64,000 nt of DNA from Symsagittifera roscoffensis (taxonomy: Eukaryota > Xenacoelomorpha > Acoela > Convolutidae). The notes under the pieces are model-generated. The model had not been told where the DNA came from. It worked only from the letters and a program-made list of their open reading frames with translations, and did no database searches. Below, piece by piece: positions 53,766 to 64,000 of the stretch; the stretch's first letter is position 1; each line of letters starts with the position of its first letter. The position numbers were made by a program, and so were the translations under genes. The DNA is taken from NCBI RefSeq assembly GCF_963678635.1, contig NC_087067.1, forward strand, positions 46,858,001-46,922,000, in the 5' to 3' direction.

Positions 53766-54867
53766 AAAGGTTGCCAATTTACCAGTTTGGACAATTCGGG
53801 CAAAAACATTTAACGAACGATACAATTTGTCCTTCTACAGCAAAAGCGGCTAATTAAATCATTGCATAAAGTATTGCAGTAAGCAAATTGCTCTTAATAG
53901 TATATTAACAGCCGGAAAAATATCCCTTTGTTCTTTACAGCGTATGGGGTGATGAAACGTAAGAAAATGAAATCAAAATCATTTTTTCGTTCGTATTTCT
54001 TGTTCGACAAAATTATTCATTTTACATTAAGGGTTAATCTGAACTTTCCGGGCTTCACTCTGATATGAGCAGTCTCATTCGTTTGTTGTTGTTTCCAGTT
54101 TGACTTTTCTTCTATTCGCAAATGTAATGGGTTAAGATCATTTTGTGCTACTTACACAGCTACTGGTTTCCTACGCTAAATTTTTAAAAATCTTACAAGT
54201 AAGTGAAACTAAGGCAATTTGGGAGTCAAGCGGAAAATAGCGCTCCTTTTAGGCCTAAATTTTCTGTCTTTTGAATGAGTTTTGTGAAAAAAGAAGGTAA
54301 AGGTGAACTATTTTCCTGGAAAGGTTACATGAATTTTTTACCCGAGGAAAAAATCGATTAACAGTTTTCTTTTTAATAGATTTGCTTTGTTTTTGAAAGA
54401 GCTCATATTACAATTTTTGGCAAAAAAAATTACAACCTTTCCCGGGTCGCCCACCATAGAAGATAATGAAACGAATTACAAACAAAACTCTGTTTTAAAC
54501 AAACCGTGTCCGATTACCACAAGATATTTTAAAATTTGGATTTTTTCAATAGTAATTCAATTAAAAAACTTAAAACATTATTTCCATTGAAGAAAAAATT
54601 TATATGGTGGTGTTGATAATCTTTCATGTTTCTGAAATGCTTGTTTTGTTTTAGACAGTTTTATGAAAGTTATTCAGCCATCACCAGCTATGTTTTCCGG
54701 CGTCATCGGGTAAATTTTTCTACATCGGATAATAATGTGCTTTGCTTGGGAACCAAAATTTTGCTCTGAACGGCGGAAAAAGATTTTTACAACCAACGTC
54801 TTTGAGGTCGCTTAGAGCACTTTTTGGATGCCCAGGAGAATATTGAATTTATTTGATTATTCAGTTT

Positions 54868-55229
54868 GTATGTCGCGCCAAATATGGTTCTTTGTTAATC
54901 ATATATATGTAGCGTCATATATGTTTCCATGGTATCCATACGTCGCGCCATGCATGGTAGCATAGTAACCATACGTCGCGCCATGCATGATACCATAGTA
55001 ATCATACATTGCAAGCTTCCATGGTGACATATAAATTATCAGCAGTATAAATTATAAATTATCAACCCTAGTAAAAGTATCAATATTGTCTAATTTGAAG
55101 TCCTCCATACTTTAAAAAATGTGGAATCATACGTCGCGTCATGCATGGAAAATGTGTTATTTTTTAACATAAAAATACGTCGGCAATTTTTAATGGCTTC
55201 CATGAAACCATGCATGGTGCGACGTATGG
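54868..55229. repeat. cluster of short palindrome-containing repeats, unit 2
   Basis: Copy of the 44363-44724 cluster at +10,505, with the same number and orientation of CGTCGCGCCATGCATGG motifs. Confidence 0.8.
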
Positions 55230-55354
55230 TTGCACATTTTGGTCAACCCGTGTTGTTTTGGAACGTACGTTTTCTTCAATGGATGAAATTAACGCATGTT
55301 TTCTTCAGCTTTTTGCAAGTTGAAAAAAAAAACTTTGTTTTGAGCTTAAACTTG

Positions 55355-55855
55355 AACAAGACTGCTCGTATCAGGGCAAAGCCCTGAATGTTTGGACTGC
55401 CTTTTAAGATTTATGGAGCTACATAAAAATCACTAACACATTGAATGTAATAAAATAAAATGAAAAATTACTTTTTCTAAAATTTGAAAAAATTTTCAAT
55501 GAAAATCATCCGCCCACACGCCATATAAAGTGCAAAAGAATATACTAGGCTCCCTGTAACAAATCAATTATGTCAAATAAGCTTACTTCAACCAATTTGG
55601 AACGATTTCTAAGACGGATTAAATCTCCGCTTAGGCGTTAATAGCGCGAAATATATAGCGCTTCAATTGTTCCAAATTGGCCAAAATGGCAATCTTTGAA
55701 CCCCCATAACTTTACGAAAAATTTAAGCTCAGGACAACAATAGCTTTCGAATGATATAAAAAAAGTTCGTCGAAAATGGCTAGTTAAAAAGTCGAAATTT
55801 GTCTGAAGAAAAAAAACCCAAACCGAGTACAAATATTCCGTTACTTTCGTAGTGA
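55355..55855 (+). repeat. AT-rich hairpin repeat family copy
   Basis: Counterpart of 44850-45350 with the same hairpin. Confidence 0.85.
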
Positions 55856-55899
55856 CTGGCTTTGTAATGTTATGGTGGTTTAAATATTGTCTATTTTGA

Positions 55900-56065
55900 G
55901 ATAATTAACGCGCGATAAATTTCGTGCTGATAACATGTAAGCGGAGTTTAAATCCGTCTAAGAAACCATTCGAAATTGAATTGAGGCATGCTAATTGGTC
56001 TATTTAATAATTGTACCGAATTTCGAAAGAAGTGAGAATTATATATGCTCGGGGTGTTTTTTTTT
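55900..56065 (-). repeat. inverted partial copy of the AT-rich repeat
   Basis: Counterpart of 45395-45560. Confidence 0.75.
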
Positions 56066-57457
56066 AATTTACCAAAAAAAAGCTCATTTTCAGTTTCCCC
56101 TACCTTTGAAATTTATTTTAAAAAACTAGTTTAGGCAAACCGTTAACTGTGAACAGGTTTGTACTTGATACCTTACATCAGAATATTACGAATAAATTTG
56201 AAAAGTGGGGTAAAATGGAAAAGAGCCATCAAAAACTATTCGAGACCATTGTACGGGCAGTGAAAACATTCATTATTTTTCCCTGATGCAAGCAGTCTTG
56301 TTTGCTATATGCGAAAAATGTCACCTTGTGCGTTTCATAGCATTTTAGGGTTGGCTTTCAAAAAGTTTTTTTTCAAAAAGTTTTTGAAAAATTCTAAATA
56401 TTAAAAAAAAGTTTCTGAGAAAAGATGAAAGATTTGAGCACAGACAAACATTTTTGCAGACAAACATTAACTTTTACTTGCGTATTTTACAAAAACTTTT
56501 ATACCATTATAGATTTTGACGTCTTGAGTTCAAATAAAAACTATTTTATCTCTGCTTATTTTCATAGAAATATGGGTGTTCAAAATTGCAATAAGGTGAC
56601 TTTGGGGCAATTAACGCCGACATATTTTGTCTAATAATGCGTAAATGCGGAAATTGGAACGGAAATATGGAAAAGCGGAAATTGGACGATTTATAGAGAA
56701 ATATAAATTTTTTGGAAATCTTCGATGAAATTTTACATCCTACAGAGTTAAAGCATGCAGAGTTACAGCATGCAAATAAAAAAACGACTGATCTGTTTAT
56801 GCTTTATAAAATTGTTCTACTACAATTTTCAAAATATCCCACAGAAATTTTTCAAAATATCCCGCGGAAATTTTTCAAAATACAGTTTACCCAAAATATC
56901 ATTTAAAACAGCCCAACGTTGCCAGGCATAAGAGAAAAAAATTAGGTCAAAATGTTATTAATTAAAGCCAGCCGGTGAACAAAATTTGCAACATTAGCAA
57001 AGGTACTCTTACGATAATCTTACGCTAATTTCGTTATATGATTGATTTTTATCCATTTTTGTCACTGCGGGATGCAAGTAGCGCAGAGCGTTCCGAGCTC
57101 TACGATTTGAATATTCCAAAATTAAGGAAAAACATAAAAATCAAAAAATTGTCATTTTGTTTATCCAGGCTGTCTTTGAGTTAATCGAAAAAACCAACCT
57201 AACGCGATAGCTGTCCCACCCCTGTTGAGATTTGGGTCGGAAAAATTTCAAAATTCTCGTTTGCAATAACATTGCGGAACAGTTTCAAAAAAACTAATCC
57301 ATGCTCAGAAACCTTCAAAAGCACAAGAAAAATTTGAATTTGATTGTCACAATTCCTCGTACGATATGAAATGATCAAGAAAGTGACAAAGAAAAAATCG
57401 AAACAAAAAATTAGGCGAATAATTTGCTAAAATTCTGTCAGGTTCAATTTCTAATCC
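56066..57457. other. intergenic, 3' of LRRC23 copy 2
   Basis: Counterpart of 45561-46952, including the 22-bp tandem repeat (about 56823-56885). No gene supported. Confidence 0.5.
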
Positions 57458-60400
57458 TCAAGAGTAGTCCATGTCGTCTTCTAGGTCGAAGTCATTGCCC
57501 TCCTCGTTCGATCCCTCCTCTCCCCCCATCCCGTCTTCGTCCATGAGGAGGGGGTCCATTCCGTCCTGCTCATCTCCTGCCCCGCCTGGGTTTTCCTCCG
57601 CCCTCCTCTGCTCCGAGATCTCTTCGGCCTATAATTCAAAAGTTGAAAACATTTTCTTAGACATTGGAAATGGCTGAATTGAAGACTATATCACATTAAA
57701 GGCAGGAGCGGCGCGGGGGGGGGGGGGGTGGGGGACTTTCATAAAAATTTTGTTGGCCTGATTTTTTGGTTTGAGCGAATTGATTTACAGCGCTCTCCCA
57801 AATATAAAGCCGTATTTTGGGAAAACGTTCTGCGCCAGAGTCGATTTGCGGGAACAAGCAGAAGCGACGTTTTTAGGCGCTTTTCTGAAGTTGTAATCAA
57901 AACGCTATCCACTGAAAACCAGTTTATATTTTAATTATAAGCACATTGTTCCCTTCTCGAAAACAAATTTTTGTTAGTATTAATTATCAAATAATCGTCT
58001 GGGATGCGGCCTATAGGAGATAGTAGAAGAGTTAGCTAGAAAAGTTAATGGAGGAAAAACCGACATTTCAATTGAACCGACACGTCATTTCAACAGACAT
58101 CCAATATGAGTAGATATTTGATATGAATCGATATGTCATCTGCACAGAATTTTGATTTAAGCTGAGACATGAAACGACATCTCATATGAATTGAAGACTT
58201 GTCGATTGAGCCGACGTGTCAAATCAGCCGTGATGACATATTTGAACCGAAAAGCATATAACATTGAGATACATTGACTGACCTCGACCCTCTCTTCCTC
58301 CGTGTACTCGTCCTTGTCCAGCCGCTCGATTCTCTTCCGAAGTGCAATCAGCACCTCCACTCGATAGTCGTCCTCGTCACTGATCGGACACTCCGACATC
58401 ACCACACAACGCAACATCGGCAACATCTAAACGCCACAAGCAGCACTCATCATATCAATTGACGAACAATATTAAACTGTGATTTTAGAAACTATTATGA
58501 AATATGAACCGTAAACATCACACCTGTTAAATTTGTACTTTAAGTATCTTGCAAGCTCAGATGAAAGTTTGAAACTGATAGAAAAATATGAAACCGCAGA
58601 ACTTTTTTTATTGAAAAAAATAAATTAACCCTTGCCAAATTACACCGGAGAAAGTGAAGAGAAAAAATTAGTACGAAACCTTGAGTTTTTGCAGCTCCTT
58701 TTTGTTTGTGATGTGATTGCTCCTCAAGTTCAAGTACTGCAGTGCCTTGTTGTTCTCATTGAAGCCGTCCAGGTGTTCGATGTGGTTGTCCCTGAGATGC
58801 AGCTGCTGCAGATTGCTCAGTTTGTCCACGTCCTCCAGGTACTTGATCACGTTTTGGGCCAAGTAGAGGTTCTTCAGAGTGGGGATGACTAAACCCTAAC
58901 AAAAAATTGGTGGTATACAAACCAGCTCAAGTATAAAACAGCCGAAGTATCAACCAGTCGAAAATACAAAAGTATTATATAATAGTTATGTAACAATTAT
59001 GTAAAAGTTACGTAAGCATGCAAGTTTCATTGATGTGACATGACTTAACCTTTCGGCTGGATCATATACTCCGCGCATTTTAGGTTGGTTTATACTTCGG
59101 CTGGTTTATTTGCTCTCAGATATTTAGTTGCGGTTTCATTACCCTGATTTTTTTTTCAGATTTGCGAGGAGGTATTTCCAAAACAAGTCATGACACACTT
59201 TTTTGGTTGACCAAATTAGCTTTCTGAGCTTTGTTAACTATAATTTGCCAAAAAACATACAAGGTGCCGATCACACTCCTAAATCTGCCAACTGCTATAA
59301 AAACAGAAGAGCGATTGATTGAATCACGATCTTAAATTTTATAGGTATTTCACTCATGTTTCCACAAAACAGTTCGTGACAAAAATGTTCAAAACAGCCA
59401 AGGCGCCTGAAAACGGGCTGCATAGTTCCACGGCGTTCTCGCAATGAGATTTCGTTTGGTTGTAAATGTAGTAACTTCGACAATGAATGGAATCTAATTT
59501 GCACACAATTTATTGTTGTTATATTAATAAATGCCCAAAAAAAAACAATCCAAAAACAAATCATATTGTTTCAAGCTGATTTGTGTCTGGGGATGTTTTG
59601 TTTAGGTTGTTTAGTATAAGACTGTTTTGTACATAGACAAAAGACCTTATCACAATTTAAGTTTGTTTGAAGGCTTCTGTGCTGTGAAATCGGTTGATGG
59701 ACTTGCCTTGGTGCTCCGCAGTTGGTTGCTTCTCAGCTCCAAAGTGTGCAGCATTGTCATGTTGAGAGCGGTAAAGGAAGTGAGTGAGTTGATCTTATTG
59801 TATGACAGGTGAAGTACTTCCAGAAGGGGGTGATCCACGCCTGAAACATCATTTTGATCCAAAACGGCAACCAGCGTTGATAACGACTACGCTTTTTATA
59901 AATCAGCAAACTACACCTGCAGAAGCGACGAGAGCGGTTGGTAACTTGTATAAGGAGGTTGGAGACCAGGTCGAGGTCCCAGACTCAGGTCCAGTCTTTG
60001 TGGGTCGCGCCGCATCCGGATTCACATACAAATTGCAGGTTCGCGCCGAGTCTGAGTCTGGACATTAGTCGCGCCGTGGGTCGTGAAAGTGTGAACATAC
60101 CAAAATTTGGTCGCGATAGTCTGAACATGCGTCGCGAAAATCTGGACACACTTTTTCCAGACTTTCGCGACTCATGTCCTGAGTTTTCTGACCTTATGTT
60201 CAGACTTTCCAGACTCAAACTCTCGGTGCGACTATAGAGTTTGTATCGCGATCCGGATGTGGCTCAACCCAAGGCGAAACTTTATGTCAAGATTTTCCTC
60301 GCGACCGAGGTGGCTATGGCGCGACTTTCGCTTTCGCGACAAGGGCGGCGATGGCGCAATTTTCCAGACCAAGGCGGATACCAGCAATGTCAAAGAGTTT

Positions 60401-61470
60401 TTGAAGAATAATCATTTTTTGGAAAAGTCATGTTTTTTTTTTAAAATTGCAAGACACTGGTACAACCTCTGATGAAGATATTCGTTCCTTAAGCGCCTAT
60501 AGAAAACATTAAGGACTGTTATGAGCAAAAGTTATTTCTGAACTGTTTTCTGACCAAACGACTGAGCGCATCGCTTTAAAAAAGATAATCAAAACGATTG
60601 AAATAAGGCGCACAAATTTGTCAATTATATTTAAATGAACTTGGAAAAATTGTAACCACAAATTTATTACGTAACTGGCACATACCCTCAGCGGCGACAA
60701 TTTTATTCTTGGAGAAATTGGCCGACTGCAGATAGGGCAACTGGGCGAGGGCGGGCGATGTCAGAAGGTTCCGATCACTCTTCAAAGTGAGCATGTGAGT
60801 CAAACAGTTGAGCGGGGAGATGTCTTTGATACTGTTGCTCGAAATGTCAATGTAGCGTAAATGTACAAATGTAGACAACATCGTTATATTTGTCAACTCC
60901 TGAAACATTTTCGGAATATAACTCACTCGACCAGATCGATTCTCTGAGTGGTCATAATCTATTTAATGATTTTACACTTTTCAAGACTTACTGGTAATCA
61001 TTTCTCAAGAATAATTGGTGTGTTGGCTTTAAAAGAATATGTTGTCTTTAAAGAACAAAAGGTTTTTGAATTTAGTCATTATTTGGGGGCAAATGCTATT
61101 GCCATTTGAGTCTGACCTGTGAAAATCAGTTCCAGTCGATTTCAATTTCAGCCCAGTCAATTTCAGGCTTGATTCAGTATAGTTCGATTCAGTATAATGT
61201 CGCTGTAAATCGCTTCGGATTTTAAATTTATAGCTTCGTAGAAGAAAAAGTTCATCCGAAAGTAAGGCCTCGTTTTAAGTGGTCGTAATAAAAAAGTTTT
61301 AAGTTTATTTACCTAATGTAATAAACGTTTTTCTTAACCTTGTCATGGACGTCTAGTCTGACGTATGCGTGTGCGAGGCCAGTGCCCACTTTGCAGAGGA
61401 GAGAGATGCTCTGGCTGATGACCTCCAGAGTGAGGGGCTTCGTCAGGGTCTTGTCCTCCTCCAGCTGTTC
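57458..61470 (-). CDS. leucine-rich repeat-containing protein 23, copy 2 (N-terminal exon not found)
   Basis: The same six exons as copy 1, at 61339-61470, 60686-60899, 59707-59840, 58680-58895, 58283-58426 and 57458-57628 (TGA at 57458). All splice sites, including the GC donor after exon 59707-59840, are kept. The first donor reads GTTAAG here against GTTAGG in copy 1. The only amino-acid change I noticed is in the 59707-59840 exon: LLEVLHL here against LLELLHL in copy 1. Both copies are therefore open over the visible exons. The missing N-terminal exon would have to lie beyond 61470, in repeat-rich sequence or past the window end. Confidence 0.93.
59963..60383. repeat. GC-rich foldback sequence in an LRRC23 intron, unit 2
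   Basis: Counterpart of 49460-49880 with a few substitutions (for example GAACATGCGTCG against GAACATACGTCG). Confidence 0.65.
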
Positions 61471-61689
61471 CTGACAAGGGACATCATCATATTTTCAAAC
61501 AACCAAAAGTACAGCAATCAGACATTATTTGACTTTTTCAAATTACTTCAAAACTCTATTTTCATTTTGAAAAAATAACATTTCTACTTAACAAGCATGC
61601 TCAATACTTCAAGCCTGTCTGATAATTTACAAATTATCAGGTTTTGAAGTTAAAAAAACAATTTAATTCATTGTATATAACAGACACAA

Positions 61690-62195
61690 CACTGCTCGTA
61701 TCAAGCCCTGAATGTTCCAACTACCTTTAAGGTCCTTAGAGTAGTGTTCACTTATCAAAAAATGATAAGCTTTCAACAAAAAAATCTATATCTATTTAAT
61801 TTATTTTCATCGATTTTTTGTGGAAATCATCGCCACACACTAACTATGTAAAGAACAAAGTATATAGCAAAGTATCAAATAGATGAGATAGCATGCCTCA
61901 GTTCAAGCTCGAAAGATCAATACGGAAGAGGGATTAAATATTCGCTAACGCGTTAACTACAAAAATATATCGCGCGTTAATTATCCAAAATTGGCCAAGC
62001 TGGCAATCTTTAAAACCCGATAACTTTACAAAAAATGATCACATGTAAAATATATTTTAAATCTGAGCTCAGTACACCAATATTTTTTGGCTGATATAAA
62101 AAAATTACGTAAAAATGGCTAGTTAATAAGTCTAAATTTGCCTGGAGAAAAAAACCACCCCCAGCACAAATATTCCGTCATTTTTTAAAAGAATT
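61690..62195 (+). repeat. AT-rich hairpin repeat family copy (diverged)
   Basis: Counterpart of 51186-51690, with clearly more differences than seen in the unit core. Confidence 0.75.
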
Positions 62196-62204
62196 TCTGA
62201 AAAA

Positions 62205-62515
62205 CAAGACTGCTTGTATATCGGGGCGAAACACTGAAATCTCCAACAGCATTTCAAGGCCAAAGAGAAATCTTGTGGCAGAAACTTTGTTTAATTTTTG
62301 TTTTTATTTTACTTCTTTTTTATTTTACTTCTACAATAACTACATAGGGATGTATTTAGCTTCTCGTATCCTAACGGTAAGACATAATAAACTTGCAACA
62401 AATCAAATTGCAGCAAAATATTGCGCGTTAATTATCCTAATTTAGCCAAATTAGCAATTTCTAAACCCATATTTTTACAAGAAAAAAAGATTTCTCCTAA
62501 CAAACTTTCAACCAA
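62205..62515 (+). repeat. AT-rich hairpin repeat family copy (partial)
   Basis: Counterpart of 51693-52015. Confidence 0.65.
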
Positions 62516-63712
62516 TTTTCTAAATATGAAAAGTCTCGCCAAGTAATGAACACGCACGGCACCTAATTATCTTTTTCTCAACTTAAAACTAGAGACACTA
62601 TTGTTTATTGAAAACATTGCACAAAGCAGCAATTCTATAGAAAGACCATGATTCTGTACAGAATCAAAGCATGAATTAAGAATGAATGGATGTAAAATCT
62701 TCCGTGCAGAAAAAGCCATTTATTATTAACAGTTTCCAGGAAAGTCACGAAATGTTTGTGCTAGGGTAACTTTATTTTTCCAGGCAAAAATCGATTTTTA
62801 ATTAATAGTTTTTGATGGAATTTTTTTTAGCTGTCTTGAGCTCCAATTAAAAAAAATGATTTTTGAGCATTTGTCGTAAGATTATAGGGTTTTGAAATTT
62901 TGACGCACAATCTCTTGCATTCTCATGGTATGCGTAAGCGGCGGATTAAATCGTTCCAAAATGAATTGAGGCTGACAAGAGTGCTCGTATATAAAGGAAA
63001 AAACCTTAATAATCCGAATTCCCCTTAAATGATATCTATTAATTGTTGCCCAGGTGATCAAAACAAACTCAAATTTAATTGCGTTAAGAACCACTTGCTA
63101 AGCGCTACGCATGCAATTAGGCCGGTCCCCGTAAAGATAATGTTGAAACACAAAAACTTGGGCAATAAGATACATCAAGAGTGAAAATTTGAGTTTGAGT
63201 TTTGATAAAATATTCTGCAACTCAGTTCAATTTGGAGCATTTTTGTAGAGTGGGATAATTGCTACATATAAAGAACTCGCGTTACGCTTTCAGCGTCTCG
63301 CATAGAACTTTCAAGGCGGGTTTAATTTTGTCAAGAACAAGACCATTTTTTCCACTTTTGAATGTAGGGATTCAATGTTTTCAATGGGGTAATAAAATGA
63401 TGGTACAAACTTTAATTTCAAACTCGGAAGAAAACTTTTCAAAATGTTGGTATAAACTACCGCTGATATTGACTGAACAAAAAAAAATCCCCCAGCATAA
63501 TAATTCCGCACATTGTTTGAAAGTCAGAAGAAAAATGTCAGTCGATTGTAGAAATTATGATTTATAACTAATATGCACGCTTAAAATAATTTGTTTCCCC
63601 TATTTTTGATTTGCCAGGGGCACTACTCGTTGTGCTCCAGAACCCGTAGTTTTACACTTGATACTTTTTACATTTCCGATTGTTATGTTTGTTTTATCAA
63701 ATTCAAATTCAA
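62516..63712. other. repeat-derived spacer at the right end of unit 2
   Basis: Counterpart of 52016-53221 with many small differences, including a deletion near 63210 relative to 52710-52730. No gene seen. Confidence 0.6.
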
Positions 63713-64000
63713 ACGAGACTGCTCGTATCAGGGCGAAGCTCTGAATGTTCCGAATGCCTTTTAAGGTTTTTGGAGCAGTAATAACATTAAAAAATTGAAT
63801 GTAATAAAACAAAAGGAAATTTTTTTTCTTCTAAAATTTGAATATTTTTATGAAAATCATCCTTCCACACGCCATATAAAGTACAAAAGGATAGATTTTG
63901 TAACAAATCAATTATGGCAAATAAGCTTCCTTGAACCAATTTGGAACAATTTCTAAGACGGATTAGCTCTCCGCTTACGCGTTAATAGCGCGAAATATAT
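63713..64000 (+). repeat. AT-rich hairpin repeat family copy, cut by window end
   Basis: It starts GACTGCTCGTATCAGGG with hairpin TCAGGGCGAAGCTCTGA (one mismatch), as at the starts of units 1 and 2. A third unit could begin here. Confidence 0.8.

Larger units (their letters stand above)
53222..63712. repeat. segmental tandem duplication, unit 2 (~10.5 kb)
   Basis: Second unit, head to tail with unit 1. Near-identity starts at about 53520, inside the AT-rich repeat copy (block TTAATTGTCCCAAATTGG), and runs to about 61680. Beyond that the units diverge by substitutions and small indels. Confidence 0.95.

Overview
The window is animal genomic DNA. The only single-copy host gene I can name, LRRC23 (a leucine-rich-repeat protein of ciliary and flagellar radial spokes), is split into GC-richer exons by AT-rich introns, and most of the rest is transposable-element sequence. 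I cannot name the species.

Left part (1-18.4 kb): after about 2.3 kb of AT-rich DNA with nothing recognisable, an old, heavily mutated LTR retroelement lies on the + strand (about 2328-18432). Its 5' end (LTR, primer site, leader and first codons of the first ORF) is present three times in tandem. It is followed by decayed remains of ORF1, gag, protease, reverse transcriptase and RNase H. Its integrase and envelope section is missing. In that place sits a frameshifted family B DNA polymerase gene on the - strand (14208-16010), of the kind found in Polinton/Maverick-like elements. The old element then resumes with the end of a protein shared with the young element, a 3' UTR and a shortened 3' LTR.

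Middle (22.4-41.3 kb): a young relative on the - strand, 18,923 bp long, with 408-bp LTRs that read as identical and a 4-bp target duplication (TGAC). From its 5' end (high coordinates) it has an LTR, primer site, leader with a small ORF and repeated hairpin, a 155-aa basic ORF1, a 2299-aa gag-protease-RT-RNaseH-integrase start, and an in-frame UAA followed by the integrase core and GPY/F domain. Downstream is a compact block of tightly packed ORFs: two small membrane proteins, an ATG-less Pro/Ser/Thr-rich ORF with a frame break, an 872-aa envelope-like glycoprotein and a 601-aa protein of unknown function. Three junctions in this block overlap by 4, 13 and 4 nt. The 601-aa protein and ORF1 are both recognisable in the old copy, so they are long-standing parts of the family. 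This is the best candidate for an undescribed system in the window.

Right part (42.8-64 kb): a 10.5-kb tandem duplication. Each unit carries LRRC23 on the - strand with six recognisable exons, including one GC-AG intron. The first (N-terminal) exon is not visible in either unit. A family of roughly 0.5-kb AT-rich repeats with a conserved hairpin (TCAGGG...CCCTGA) lies at the unit edges and probably mediated the duplication. The core of the unit is nearly identical between copies, while the flanks are clearly more diverged.
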